From contig CAWANF010000007.1 of NCBI GenBank assembly GCA_963783355.1, positions 248,001-312,000 on the forward strand: a stretch of 64,000 bases of DNA, given 5' to 3'. Shown here in pieces: positions 1-9,299 of the stretch (positions within the stretch are counted from its first letter, which is position 1; each line of letters opens with the position of its first letter). The DNA is from CAWANF01 sp963783355 (GTDB taxonomy: Bacteria; Bacteroidota; Rhodothermia; Balneolales; DATFMH01). Made by a program: the position numbers and the translations under genes. The notes beneath the pieces were generated by a model. That model did no database searches. It was not told the origin of the DNA and worked only from the letters and a program-made list of their open reading frames with translations.

Positions 1-459
1 GTTACACGTTCATTAAAAAAACATTGTTCTAAACATGGATTTAAGGAATACTGCGCACTTCTGTTTTTCAAAGGTGTCTTGTTAAAGGATCCAGATGGTA
101 ATCTAATCCAGCAAACGAAAAATGTGCAGGCGGCGCTCCAGATTCGGTTCACCAATGTTCAGGAAATCATTGAAATGGAACCTGTTCTGAAAGCATACAA
201 TCATGAAGCGATTGAAGTGGAGAAAGCCGGTTTGAAAGTTAAAATGAAAAAGACTTCAGACTTTGATATTCCTGAAGAATTTCAAAAGAAATTAGATGAA
301 ATATCTGCCTTAAAAACGTCATTTGAAGCATTAAAACCGGGCCGCCAAAGAGCATACAATCTTTATTTTTCAGGAGTTATACAGTCGAAAACCAGGGAAT
401 CGAGGGTTGAAAAATGTATAGAGCGAATTCTCAACGGAAAAGGATTAAATGATCGGTAG
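1..459 (+). CDS. YdeI/OmpD-associated (DUF1801-type) protein, 5'-truncated by the window edge
   Basis: The frame is open from base 1, so the gene begins before the window; the first internal methionine (base 79) is not the true start. The visible part reads ...CALLFFKGVLLKDPDG and ends in a basic C-terminal block (ALKPGRQRAYNLYFSG ... TRESRVEKCIERIL) that is characteristic of the YdeI/DUF1801 family. The fold is a small alpha/beta domain and its biochemical role is not settled; the Bacillus YdeI name comes from a bacteriocin-protection phenotype. The family assignment is firm and function is unknown. The gene stands alone here, with no operon partner visible downstream. Confidence 0.8.
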   Translation, partial: VTRSLKKHCSKHGFKEYCALLFFKGVLLKDPDGNLIQQTKNVQAALQIRFTNVQEIIEMEPVLKAYNHEAIEVEKAGLKVKMKKTSDFDIPEEFQKKLDEISALKTSFEALKPGRQRAYNLYFSGVIQSKTRESRVEKCIERILNGKGLNDR

Positions 460-482
460 GCTCGATTTCAAAATAAATTACA

Positions 483-779
483 CTAGACAGGAGATGTCCC
501 GTTGGTATGAGACGAATTATAGCTATAGCGGAAGTGTTTGGCGATAGAAGACCGCGACATCATACCTAAATTAACGCCTTGAGCTGGAACATGAATTGCT
601 GCTATTATGTTTTTACCACCATATTTCATATTCCAAGAAGCGAAATTCCGCCAGCACTTCGATGTTTTTGAATAGTCAAAATACTGAAGAATATCTTCAA
701 ACCACTCATAAGACAGGTTGTAAAATTTGGAAAAAAATTCAGATGCTATTGTGAAATAACCGCTGCTTTTTGTATAAAT
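483..779 (-). pseudogene. Unidentified open stretch on the minus strand, possible gene remnant
   Basis: Between the YdeI-like gene and the GH3 gene the minus strand stays open for about 98 codons, from a TGA at 780-782 to a TAG at 483-485. The translation looks protein-like (for example YEWFEDILQYFDYSKTSKCW and WNMKYGGKNIIAAIHV). There is no good start codon near the upstream end, so if real it is the tail of a decayed gene. I do not recognise the family. An open run this long in an AT-rich gap is unlikely but not impossible by chance. Confidence 0.22.
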
Positions 780-817
780 TCAGAATCATTTGTTGTTAAC
801 AACTCAGGGAAAAAATC

Positions 818-3541
818 ATGCGGATTTATGAGGAGGAGTCTGGAAGCGGTTTTACCGGTAAAAAAGAAGGACTCACGAGAAAACAGTTTTTAAAACGGAG
901 TATCGGAACGGTTGGTTTTCTCGTACTTTATTCGAATGGATTTGGAAGGATTGCCCGGCACATCGAAATGCCGGATTACGAGTTTGAAGATGAGATCTCC
1001 GAATTACTAAAAAAGATGACACTTAGTGAGAAAGTGTCACAACTTCAGTATGATGCCCCTGCCATTCCCCGTCTGAATATCCCGGAATATAACTGGTGGA
1101 ACGAATGTCTGCATGGAGTGGCCAGAGCAGGTCTTGCTACGGTTTTTCCGCAGGCAATCGGCATGTCCGCTACCTGGAATGCCCCGTTGCTTCATAAGGT
1201 GGCAAATGCTATTTCTGATGAGGCACGAGCCAAACATCATGCCTTCATTGATCGGGGACTTCGACAAATTTACATGGGACTTACATTTTGGAGTCCAAAC
1301 ATAAACATCGTACGTGATCCCCGCTGGGGCCGAGGCCAGGAAACGTACGGCGAAGACCCGTATCTGACCGGCACCATGGCGAAATCCTTTATTAAAGGCC
1401 TTCAGGGTGATAATCCTGATTATTATAAAGTTGTGGCAACCGCAAAACATTTTGCTGTCTACAACGGTCCCGAACCCATGCGTCATAAAATTGATGTGGA
1501 GGTAAACGACCATGATTTGTGGGAAACCTATTTACCAGCGTTTGAAATGAGTGTGAAAGAGGCTGAAGTTGCTTCGGTTATGTGTGCTTATAACAGTCTC
1601 CGGGGAATGCCGTGTTGTGGAAATAATCCTTTGCTGGAAAGTATCTTACGAGACAAGTGGAATTTTAAGGGATATGTTGTTTCCGACTGTGGGGCCATAG
1701 GCGATTTTTACCAAAAAGGTCATCATCAGGTTGTCTCAACTCCAGAGAAAGCTGCGGCTTTGGCATTGAGCAATGGAACAGATTTGAATTGCGGATCTAC
1801 TTTTCCTCACCTGGTAAAAGCAACAAAGGATGGAATAGTTAATGAAAAGGATATTGATCGCTCTTTGACGCGTTTGCTTGAAGCCCGATTCCGGTTAGGT
1901 ATGTTGGGTAATTCGAAGGATGATCCCTATTCCAATATTCCTTATTCCGTTGTAGACAGTAAAAACCATCGGGATCTTGCTCTTCAAATGGCACGTGAAT
2001 CCATTGTGTTGCTTAAAAATGAACCTTCCGGTTCATCCCAAAAACCGCTCTTGCCGCTAAGCAAAAAAATTACTTCTGTTGCAGTAATAGGTCCAAATGC
2101 CAATAATTACTGGACGATGCTGGGAAATTATCATGGCACTCCGGGTTCCGTGAGCACGCCCCTCGACGGTATTAAAAACATGGTGTCCGGTCAAACTAAG
2201 GTTCACTTTTCTGTCGGTTGTGAGATTGCTTCCGGCATTCCGCAACTACATCCTGTTGAAAATGAATACCTCTTCCCTTCTCATGGAGCAGGAAATGGTT
2301 TGTATGCCGAATATTTTGACAACAAAGATTTCAAAGGCAAACCGTCTTTTACCCGCGTGGATCCCAATGTTAATTTTGTATGGCTGGACCAGACTCCTGT
2401 TTCAGGTAAAATGGCGGCCGAATTTTCTGTACGCTGGACCGGTAAAATCAAAGCGCCTGCAACCGGCACCTATGTAATGGATTTGCTGGCTATGCGAAGT
2501 ATGAATGAATACAGGCTCTATATTGACGGAAAGCTGTTGAAGAAAAAGGGCGTTTACGGCAAAGAGCGGGGACACGAGTCGGTCGATGTGCCGATGGAGG
2601 CCGGGAAGACTTATGATGTCAGAATTGAATATTTCAATATGGGGCCGGATCCCCAAATTCATTTTATCTGGCATATTCCGGGTAAAAATCTTCTTGCAGA
2701 GGCCAAAGAAGCTGCACGAAAATCGGATGTCGCAATTCTATGTATGGGCCTGAATTCCCAGATCGAGGGTGAAGAAATGAAAATTGAGGTGGATGGATTC
2801 AACGGCGGCGACCGTACCAAACTTATTCTTCCGGACACCCAGATCAATCTGATAAAAGAAATTGCAGATATTGGAAAACCGGTCGTACTGGTTTTGATGA
2901 GCGGCGGAGCTGTATCCATCGGACAGGTTCACGATAAAATACCTTCAATACTGGAAGCATGGTATGGCGGCCAATCCGGAGGCCGGGCTCTGGCTGACGT
3001 ATTGTTTGGCGATTATAACCCGGCCGGAAGGCTGCCTGTTACATTCTATGAATCCGTAAATGATTTACCTGGATTCACCGATTACGGTATGAATAACCGA
3101 ACATACAAATATTTTGAAGGAAAACCTTTTTACCCGTTTGGACATGGTTTGAGTTATACACGATTCTCATATTCAGATTTTAAAGTCCCCCCGGTAATCG
3201 AAAAAGGTAAAACAACGGAAGTATCGGTAAACGTCACGAATAAAGGGAAACGTGATGGCGATGAAGTGGTACAGCTTTATGTGAGCCACCCAGGAACAAA
3301 TATGCACAAACCGATACGATCACTGCAGGGATTCAGGCGCATTCACTTAAAAGCCGGGGAAACACAACCGGTCAGATTTACTTTGACAGCAAAACAACTG
3401 GCTATCATTGATAACCAGGGTAATTCCGTTCAACCCGACGGTATCGTTCGATTAAGTGCGGGTGGAAAACAGCCAGGTTTCAAAGGCAGAACCGATGCAA
3501 CAACAACATCGGTAATTGAAAAAGAAATAAAGGTAAGCTAA
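818..3541 (+). CDS. Glycoside hydrolase family 3 beta-glycosidase (probable beta-xylosidase/beta-glucosidase) with PA14 domain
   Basis: A 907-residue exo-acting enzyme that should release terminal sugars from beta-linked oligosaccharides. The N-terminal GH3 barrel (about 55-370) carries the VVSDCGAI motif with the likely catalytic nucleophile Asp290. The (alpha/beta)6 domain is split by a PA14 domain (about 490-620, GNGLYAEYFD onward), and a fibronectin-like domain closes the protein (about 790-870). The start has an AGGG ribosome site 8 bases upstream. The N-terminus (TRKQFLKRS, then a hydrophobic stretch) resembles a Tat or other signal but lacks a twin arginine, so export is likely yet its route is unclear. 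The downstream pentonate genes and the xylan enzymes at 8.4-13.6 kb argue for xylosidase activity; glucosidase activity cannot be excluded. Confidence 0.9.
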   Translation: MRIYEEESGSGFTGKKEGLTRKQFLKRSIGTVGFLVLYSNGFGRIARHIEMPDYEFEDEISELLKKMTLSEKVSQLQYDAPAIPRLNIPEYNWWNECLHGVARAGLATVFPQAIGMSATWNAPLLHKVANAISDEARAKHHAFIDRGLRQIYMGLTFWSPNINIVRDPRWGRGQETYGEDPYLTGTMAKSFIKGLQGDNPDYYKVVATAKHFAVYNGPEPMRHKIDVEVNDHDLWETYLPAFEMSVKEAEVASVMCAYNSLRGMPCCGNNPLLESILRDKWNFKGYVVSDCGAIGDFYQKGHHQVVSTPEKAAALALSNGTDLNCGSTFPHLVKATKDGIVNEKDIDRSLTRLLEARFRLGMLGNSKDDPYSNIPYSVVDSKNHRDLALQMARESIVLLKNEPSGSSQKPLLPLSKKITSVAVIGPNANNYWTMLGNYHGTPGSVSTPLDGIKNMVSGQTKVHFSVGCEIASGIPQLHPVENEYLFPSHGAGNGLYAEYFDNKDFKGKPSFTRVDPNVNFVWLDQTPVSGKMAAEFSVRWTGKIKAPATGTYVMDLLAMRSMNEYRLYIDGKLLKKKGVYGKERGHESVDVPMEAGKTYDVRIEYFNMGPDPQIHFIWHIPGKNLLAEAKEAARKSDVAILCMGLNSQIEGEEMKIEVDGFNGGDRTKLILPDTQINLIKEIADIGKPVVLVLMSGGAVSIGQVHDKIPSILEAWYGGQSGGRALADVLFGDYNPAGRLPVTFYESVNDLPGFTDYGMNNRTYKYFEGKPFYPFGHGLSYTRFSYSDFKVPPVIEKGKTTEVSVNVTNKGKRDGDEVVQLYVSHPGTNMHKPIRSLQGFRRIHLKAGETQPVRFTLTAKQLAIIDNQGNSVQPDGIVRLSAGGKQPGFKGRTDATTTSVIEKEIKVS

Positions 3542-3692
3542 ACCCGATTATTCAAAAATTATTATTTATGTAAGAAGCTAAAAGCCATGATGCAGCTTCA
3601 TTTATGAAAATACTACCGTTATGTTGAATTATTTGCAGTATCAGCTTTATGGTACAACATTCAGGATTGAATCTTAAAATTTAAAGGACAGC

Positions 3693-5399
3693 ATGAAAGA
3701 AAAGAAAGATCTCCGAAGCCAGGAATGGTTCGGAAGCGAAGGAAAAATGGGATTTGTTCATCGTTCCTGGTTACGAAACCAGGGATATCCTGATGATTAT
3801 TTTCAGGGAAAACCGGTTATCGGTATTTGTAATACATGGTCTGAACTGACCCCATGTAACGCTCATTTAAGAATTTTTGCCGATATCGTAAAAAAAGGCG
3901 TTCTGGAGGCCGGCGGCTTTCCACTTGAGTTTCCGGTTACTTCACTGGGTGAAACGATAATGCGGCCGACAACAATGTTGTTTCGCAACCTGGCCAGCAT
4001 GGATACCGAAGAATCTATACGGGCAAATCCCCTGGACGGGATCGTATTGCTGACCGGGTGCGATAAAACGACACCATCAACGGTGATGGGTGCCTGTAGT
4101 GTGGACCTTCCTACTATTGTAGTACCGGGTGGTCCCATGTTGAACGGATGGTTCAGAGGTGAACGAATTGGTTCGGGTACCTTTAACTGGATGATTAAAG
4201 AAAAACAACAAAATGAAGATTTTTCCCAGGAAGACCTGAATGAAGCCGAAGTATGCATGTCACGAAGTAATGGTCATTGCAATACGATGGGAACAGCATC
4301 CACAATGGCCTCGATGTGTGAAGCCCTGGGCCTCACGCTTCCCGGTGCGGCAGCCATACCGGCCGTTGATTCCAGGAAGAAACTTATGGCACAATTATCG
4401 GGACGCAGAATTGTGGATATGGTCAGAGAGGATCTTAAATTATCGGATATTCTCACCCGCAAGGCTTTCGAAAATGCAATGATAGTTAACGCGGCCGTGG
4501 GTGGATCTACCAATCTTATCGTTCATTTACTGGCCATAGCCGGACGTATCGGCGTTGATATAAAACTGGAAGATTTTGATACGATAGCCAGTAAAATCCC
4601 ACTTTTGGTCAACCTGATGCCTTCCGGGAAATTCCTGATGGAAGATTTTTACTATGCCGGCGGATTACCGGTGGTTATTCGTGAACTGGAAAAGCATTTA
4701 CATCGCGATACCATATCCGCAAATGGGAAGTCTATCATCGAAAATAGTGCAGGTGCCAAATGTTATAATCGCGAAGTGATTACCAGTTTTGATGAACCTC
4801 TCATAAAAGATGCAGGTATAGCGGTACTCAAAGGCAACTTGTGTGAAAATGGGGCTGTGATAAAACCGTGTGCTGCCACTCCTGAGCTAATGAAGCACCG
4901 TGGACGCGCCGTCGTATTTGAAAATATTGAAGATTATCATGCCCGTATCGATAATCCGGATCTTGATATTGATGAAACATGTGTAATTGTTCTTAAAGGT
5001 GTGGGACCAAAAGGATATCCGGGTATGCCCGAAGTCGGCAATGTGGATCTGCCTGAAAAACTGATTGCAAAAGGTGTTAAAGATATGGTCCGTATATCCG
5101 ACGGCAGGATGAGCGGGACCGCTTATGGAACTGTCGTTTTGCATATTTCACCCGAATCATCGATTGGCGGTAATCTGGCCCTTGTTAAAGATGGCGACAT
5201 GATTGAACTGGATGTGGATGCCCGGACGCTCACACTGGATATTTCAGATGAAGAATTGGCCCGGAGAAAAACCGCCTGGAAAGCGCCTGCCCTAAAGGCA
5301 GACCGGGGATATGTCCGCCTTTACCTGGATCATGTACAGCAAGCCGATACCGGTGTCGATTTTGATATACTCAGAGGGCGGTTCCGGATCCAAAATTGA
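3693..5399 (+). CDS. IlvD/Edd-family sugar-acid dehydratase (L-arabonate/D-xylonate dehydratase-like)
   Basis: A 568-residue Fe-S dehydratase that removes water from a sugar acid to give a 2-keto-3-deoxy acid. The sequence closely follows the rhizobial L-arabonate dehydratase pattern (RSQEWFG, NTWSELTPCN, GCDKTTPS, MSRSNGHCNTMGTASTMA, RISDGRMSGTAYGTVVLH) rather than branched-chain IlvD. Cys55, Cys123 and Cys196 sit where that enzyme binds its [2Fe-2S] cluster. An AAAGGA ribosome site precedes the ATG. The next two genes are a gluconate-type permease and a 2-keto-3-deoxy-pentonate dehydratase, which supports a pentonate substrate in a Weimberg-type pathway. Arabonate versus xylonate cannot be settled from sequence. 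Confidence 0.9.
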   Translation: MKEKKDLRSQEWFGSEGKMGFVHRSWLRNQGYPDDYFQGKPVIGICNTWSELTPCNAHLRIFADIVKKGVLEAGGFPLEFPVTSLGETIMRPTTMLFRNLASMDTEESIRANPLDGIVLLTGCDKTTPSTVMGACSVDLPTIVVPGGPMLNGWFRGERIGSGTFNWMIKEKQQNEDFSQEDLNEAEVCMSRSNGHCNTMGTASTMASMCEALGLTLPGAAAIPAVDSRKKLMAQLSGRRIVDMVREDLKLSDILTRKAFENAMIVNAAVGGSTNLIVHLLAIAGRIGVDIKLEDFDTIASKIPLLVNLMPSGKFLMEDFYYAGGLPVVIRELEKHLHRDTISANGKSIIENSAGAKCYNREVITSFDEPLIKDAGIAVLKGNLCENGAVIKPCAATPELMKHRGRAVVFENIEDYHARIDNPDLDIDETCVIVLKGVGPKGYPGMPEVGNVDLPEKLIAKGVKDMVRISDGRMSGTAYGTVVLHISPESSIGGNLALVKDGDMIELDVDARTLTLDISDEELARRKTAWKAPALKADRGYVRLYLDHVQQADTGVDFDILRGRFRIQN

Positions 5400-5453
5400 A
5401 CGAGATCTGCATTGATTTTAAATATTCCACATTAACAGCTTATCCCTTTTACC

Positions 5454-6786
5454 ATGGTTGTTGTCTATCTTCTGCTCTGCATTTTTCTAATCATTGTCCT
5501 TACCACCCGATACAAGGTTCATCCATTTATTGTTCTTTTTCTTGTTGCTTTAATTTATGGGCTGGTTTCAGGCATGCCACTGCACAAGATTATTACCTCC
5601 GTGAATAACGGGTTCGGCGATACACTGGGTAGCATAGGGCTACTCATCATATTCGGTGTTATAATCGGCACGTTCCTGGAAAATTCAGGTGGGGCATATA
5701 AAATAGCTGAGAAAATTTTGAAAGTAACAGGTAAAGACCGTGTTCCTATTGCAATGGGCATTATCGGATATTTTGTATCTATCCCGGTCTTTGCTGACAG
5801 CGGTTTTATCCTGCTTTCTCCTCTAAATAAAAGCTTGTCTAAAAAAGCCGGCATCTCCCTTGCCGGATCTGCAGTGGCCCTGGCACTCGGACTAACGATT
5901 ACGCATGTCCTTGTACCTCCGACTCCCGGACCTATCGCTGCCGCCGGTATCCTTCATGCCGATCTGGGTTTGGTGATGCTGACGGCTTTACCTGTGAGTG
6001 CCATCGCACTTGTCGTGGCATTAATATATGCTACGAAATACGCCGCAAAGACTTATATAGATCCAATTCCTGAAACGGATGAATCGGAAATGGAAAAACG
6101 AATGAAAGATGCTCCTGGAGCACTTAAATCTTCATCTACCCGTATTCATACCAATTTTCCTTATCATTTTCAGGTCACTGGCACAGATGTATAAAGCTGA
6201 TTTAAGCCCTGATTTTGTTGAATTCCTGTCATTTGTCGGCCAGCCATTTATTGCCTTACTAATCGGTATGTTCCTGGCTTTTATGCTACCGAAAAAGCTG
6301 GATCATACTATGGTTTCCACTTCGGGATGGGTAGGAAAAGCTTTGCGCGATTCGGCATCTATCATTCTCATCACCGGTGCCGGCGGGATTTTTGGACGTG
6401 TTCTGCAAAATTCAGGAATTGCCAAAATGCTGGGACAAACACTTTCTCATGTGGATTTGAGCATCTGGCTGCCATTTCTGTTGGCTGCAGCAATAAAAAC
6501 GGCGCAGGGTTCATCCACCGTTGCCCTGATCACTACTGCTTCGATTATGGTTCCGTTGATGCACCCGCTGGGATTCGTTTCAGAGATAGATAAAGTCATG
6601 GTAGTTCTTGCAATCGGTTCCGGATCGGCCGTATTTTCACACGCCAACGACAGCTTTTTTTGGGTTGTTACACAATTATCCGGAATGGATACAAAGATGG
6701 GTTACCGATTATTTAGTTTTGGAACATTTATACTAGGTCTGACCGCCCAAACGGTGCTGTTTTTAATGTATTTGATAATTGCTTAA
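5454..6786 (+). pseudogene. GntP-family gluconate/sugar-acid permease, frameshifted
   Basis: An inner-membrane proton symporter of the GntP family for aldonic acids. Its expected protein of about 440 residues is split over two frames: the N-terminal half reads to about 6120 (with FVSIPVFADSGFILL and the PPTPGPIAAAGIL family signature) and the C-terminal half resumes one base later in phase (LHLPVFIPIFLIIFRSL ... TAQGSSTVALITTAS ... ANDSFFWVV). The break lies between about 6115 and 6145 in the central hydrophilic loop. Both halves keep their conserved motifs, so the lesion is very recent or a sequencing error. It sits between the dehydratase and the KdaD-like gene and is presumably their pentonate importer. 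Confidence 0.85.
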
Positions 6787-6796
6787 CGTATTTGCT

Positions 6797-7633
6797 ATGA
6801 AGATTTATAACTTAAAAAAGGGTATTGTAATTGAACAAAAAGGCCGCTATTTCGTTTTGGAAAATGAAGAGTGGGATTCCTTTATAAATGATGATAATCT
6901 CTATACCAAAACTTTGGATATTATCAAATCACGTGAACCTTCCGGAGAGGGAAGCAAACTTATAAATTCTGAATTGGAAGCTCCCATCGGGAAACAGGAA
7001 ATCTGGGCCAGTGGGGTTACTTACTACAATAGCAAACTTGGACGCCAGGAAGAATCAAAAGAAGCCGGTGGCGGCGATTTTTATGCGCGGGTTTATGTAG
7101 CCGAGCGGCCTGAACTTTTCTTTAAAGCGACGGGCTACCGGACGGTTGGGCATGGTGAAATGGTAACTATCAGGAAAGATTCTGAATGGGATGTTCCCGA
7201 ACCCGAACTGACATTGGTCATTTCTTCGAACGGAAAAATCGTAGGCTATACCGTTGGAAACGATATGAGCTCGAGAAGTATTGAGGGAGAAAACCCTCTT
7301 TACCTGCCGCAGGCAAAGTGCTGGGATGGCTCGGCAGCCGTTGGCCCCTGTATTTATGTTACAGAAAAACCGCTGCCTTCCGATACCGAAATCGAAATGA
7401 AAATTTTTCGCAACGATAACAAAGTTTTTGATGGAAAGGTTGGCATTGATCAAATCAAACGAAATTTTGAGGACCTTGTTTCCTACTTATATAAAGAATG
7501 TTCCTTCCCGCATGGCAGTTTACTGATGACGGGAACCGGTATAGTGCCGACTAAGGATTTCACACTCCAACATGGAGACAAAATTCAAATTACCATTGAA
7601 CCTATTGGAACATTGATAAATACCGTTAAATGA
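6797..7633 (+). CDS. FAH-family 2-keto-3-deoxy-pentonate (D-arabinonate type) dehydratase
   Basis: A 278-residue fumarylacetoacetase-fold enzyme resembling archaeal KdaD, which converts 2-keto-3-deoxy-pentonate to 2-oxoglutarate semialdehyde. The VYVAERPELFFKA motif, the metal ligands Glu135 and Glu137 (DVPEPELTLVI) and Asp156 (GNDMSSRS) match that subfamily. I chose the ATG at 6797 (MKIYNLKKG) over one six codons earlier because it begins the conserved domain and clears the end of the permease. It is the last gene of a co-oriented set with the sugar-acid dehydratase and GntP permease, which together form the lower half of a Weimberg-type pathway. A related homocatechuate-type isomerase is less likely given the context. 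Confidence 0.87.
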   Translation: MKIYNLKKGIVIEQKGRYFVLENEEWDSFINDDNLYTKTLDIIKSREPSGEGSKLINSELEAPIGKQEIWASGVTYYNSKLGRQEESKEAGGGDFYARVYVAERPELFFKATGYRTVGHGEMVTIRKDSEWDVPEPELTLVISSNGKIVGYTVGNDMSSRSIEGENPLYLPQAKCWDGSAAVGPCIYVTEKPLPSDTEIEMKIFRNDNKVFDGKVGIDQIKRNFEDLVSYLYKECSFPHGSLLMTGTGIVPTKDFTLQHGDKIQITIEPIGTLINTVK

Positions 7634-8397
7634 TTTTGGGGTTTTTCAAACAATCAGTTAACCGGCAAATTGAAAAAGGAAAGCCCCCGAAAAAGAGAAA
7701 TAGATGAAAAAAATTCATAACAATCCTAATTATCGCCACAGATTGAAGAAACTTTAGTACTGCTTTAACTCCGATATTAGACAAAAAACAGAATCATTTG
7801 CGTACCTGCTGTGTCTGTTATTGATCCAACAGTATCGAAACTTGCATTGATTGGTTTAGCGGGTTTATGTCTACGGTCATGTAAAATATATGTTACATAA
7901 CATATAATATTCATTACATCAAAATTTATCATCATAAGCATATTGAGTATCAATTTGAGCAGAATTTATCCGACTTTTCAAATTCCCGTTCGGATTTTTC
8001 GTTTAGTCTGCTAAATTGTATTTTCATAATGCCGCTTATGCGCAGAGTCGTTAGGTAGCTTTGAGTATTTGTGTTGAAAAAGAAATAATAGAGTCTGGAA
8101 ATCTATTATCGTGAAGGTTCTTAAAAGCAATTTTAAAGAGAGCATTTCGAGTTTATGCTTTTCTTTGATGCAGAAATGACTGATAAACGACAGAAACGAC
8201 ACGCTACGTGCTTCCTATCATCTGATACTTTGTATAAATGGCTTTTAAAATACTGAGACCTTTAACATTTCTTAAAAAAATTATTTAAAAAGAAGATTGT
8301 GAATTTCAATCTGAATTTATGTTAATGACCAGGTTGCCTGATTATTTAATCAATTGGCGAAACTATAACCATTTAAATAGTTATGTGGGAGAATAAT
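7634..8397 (+). other. Intergenic region of about 760 bases, no gene seen
   Basis: Both strands are rich in stops and no convincing protein is encoded. The only structured part I see is a copy of a dispersed repeat (7947-8058, listed separately). The last bases hold the GGGAG ribosome site of the following esterase gene. Confidence 0.5.
7947..8058 (+). repeat. Dispersed intergenic repeat B, copy 1
   Basis: This stretch aligns with 34724-34830 and 43558-43669. Shared blocks include TTCCCGTTCGGATTTTTCG, the run GTCTGCTAAATT, and a tail around CTTATGCGCAGAGTCGTTAG. All three copies lie between genes in the same orientation. Identity is imperfect, so this is an old or fast-drifting family. There is no open frame in it. 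Its nature (non-autonomous mobile element, transcribed structure or cassette end) is not known to me. Confidence 0.6.
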
Positions 8398-9288
8398 ATG
8401 AAGAGTAAGTTTTTTTTGATTCTTTTGATTGGATCATTCTTTACAAGTACAAAAGTATTAGCAAATAAGCCAGATCCGAATTTTTACATATTCATATGCT
8501 TTGGACAGTCAAATATGGAAGGGTTTCCCGGGATTAAACCTGTTGACAAATTGAATGTAAATCCCCGCTTCAAACTACTGGCAAGCGTTGATTTCCCAAA
8601 ATTAGGAAGAAAAAAAGGACAATGGTATACAGCTGTTCCCCCGTTATGCCGCCCCTCTTCAGGACTTTGTCCCGTCGACTATTTCGGCAGAACTATGGTT
8701 GCCAATCTGCCCAAAAATATTAAAGTCGGAGTTGTAAATGTTGCCGTGGCCGGTTGTAAAATCGAATTATTTGAGAAGAATCATTACAAGGCTTATGCCG
8801 CAACCGCTCCATCCTGGATGAAGAATATCATCAAAACATACAATGGCGATCCCTATCAATATCTTGTAAATATGGCTAAAATGGCACAGAAATACGGCGT
8901 CATTAAAGGGATTCTTCTGCATCAGGGGGAATCGAATACAGGTGATAAAAAATGGCCGGAGAAAGTTAAAGGTATCTATGATAATTTAATCCACGATCTA
9001 AATCTCAATCCACAAAAAGTACCTCTTCTCGCAGGTGAAGTCGTAAATGCTGATGAAAAAGGTGCTTGTGCGGTTATGAATAAAATCATCGATACGTTGC
9101 CGAACACCATACCCAATTCATATGTTATTTCTTCGGCACACTGCCCGTCCAGAGTACCGAACCATTTACATTTCACCCCGAAAGGTTACAGAATACTCGG
9201 TTCACGATACGGTGTTAAAATGCTTACTCTTTTAGGATATAAAAAGGCCGATATAACACCGGTAGAAACCCCGGCAGTTAGCAAATAG
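8398..9288 (+). CDS. SGNH/CE6-like carbohydrate esterase (probable acetyl xylan esterase), secreted
   Basis: A 296-residue esterase that should remove acetyl groups from acetylated polysaccharide. A signal peptide (MKSKFFLILLIGSFF... to about residue 24) precedes block I GQSNMEG with catalytic Ser38, a LLHQGESNTGD block, and a C-terminal HLHFTPKGYRILG supplying the catalytic His. This is the arrangement of carbohydrate esterase family 6 and sialate O-acetylesterase relatives. The ATG at 8398 is favoured because GGGAG lies just upstream of it, whereas an earlier ATG five codons before overlaps that site. Neighbouring xylan-type enzymes make acetyl xylan the most likely substrate. Confidence 0.85.
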   Translation: MKSKFFLILLIGSFFTSTKVLANKPDPNFYIFICFGQSNMEGFPGIKPVDKLNVNPRFKLLASVDFPKLGRKKGQWYTAVPPLCRPSSGLCPVDYFGRTMVANLPKNIKVGVVNVAVAGCKIELFEKNHYKAYAATAPSWMKNIIKTYNGDPYQYLVNMAKMAQKYGVIKGILLHQGESNTGDKKWPEKVKGIYDNLIHDLNLNPQKVPLLAGEVVNADEKGACAVMNKIIDTLPNTIPNSYVISSAHCPSRVPNHLHFTPKGYRILGSRYGVKMLTLLGYKKADITPVETPAVSK

Positions 9289-9299
9289 GTACATTCCTG

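Noticed and set aside
3693..5399. Dihydroxy-acid dehydratase IlvD of branched-chain amino acid synthesis
   Set aside because: The motif set and neighbours match the sugar-acid branch of the family (arabonate-dehydratase-like start and a KdaD-like partner) and no other ilv genes are nearby.
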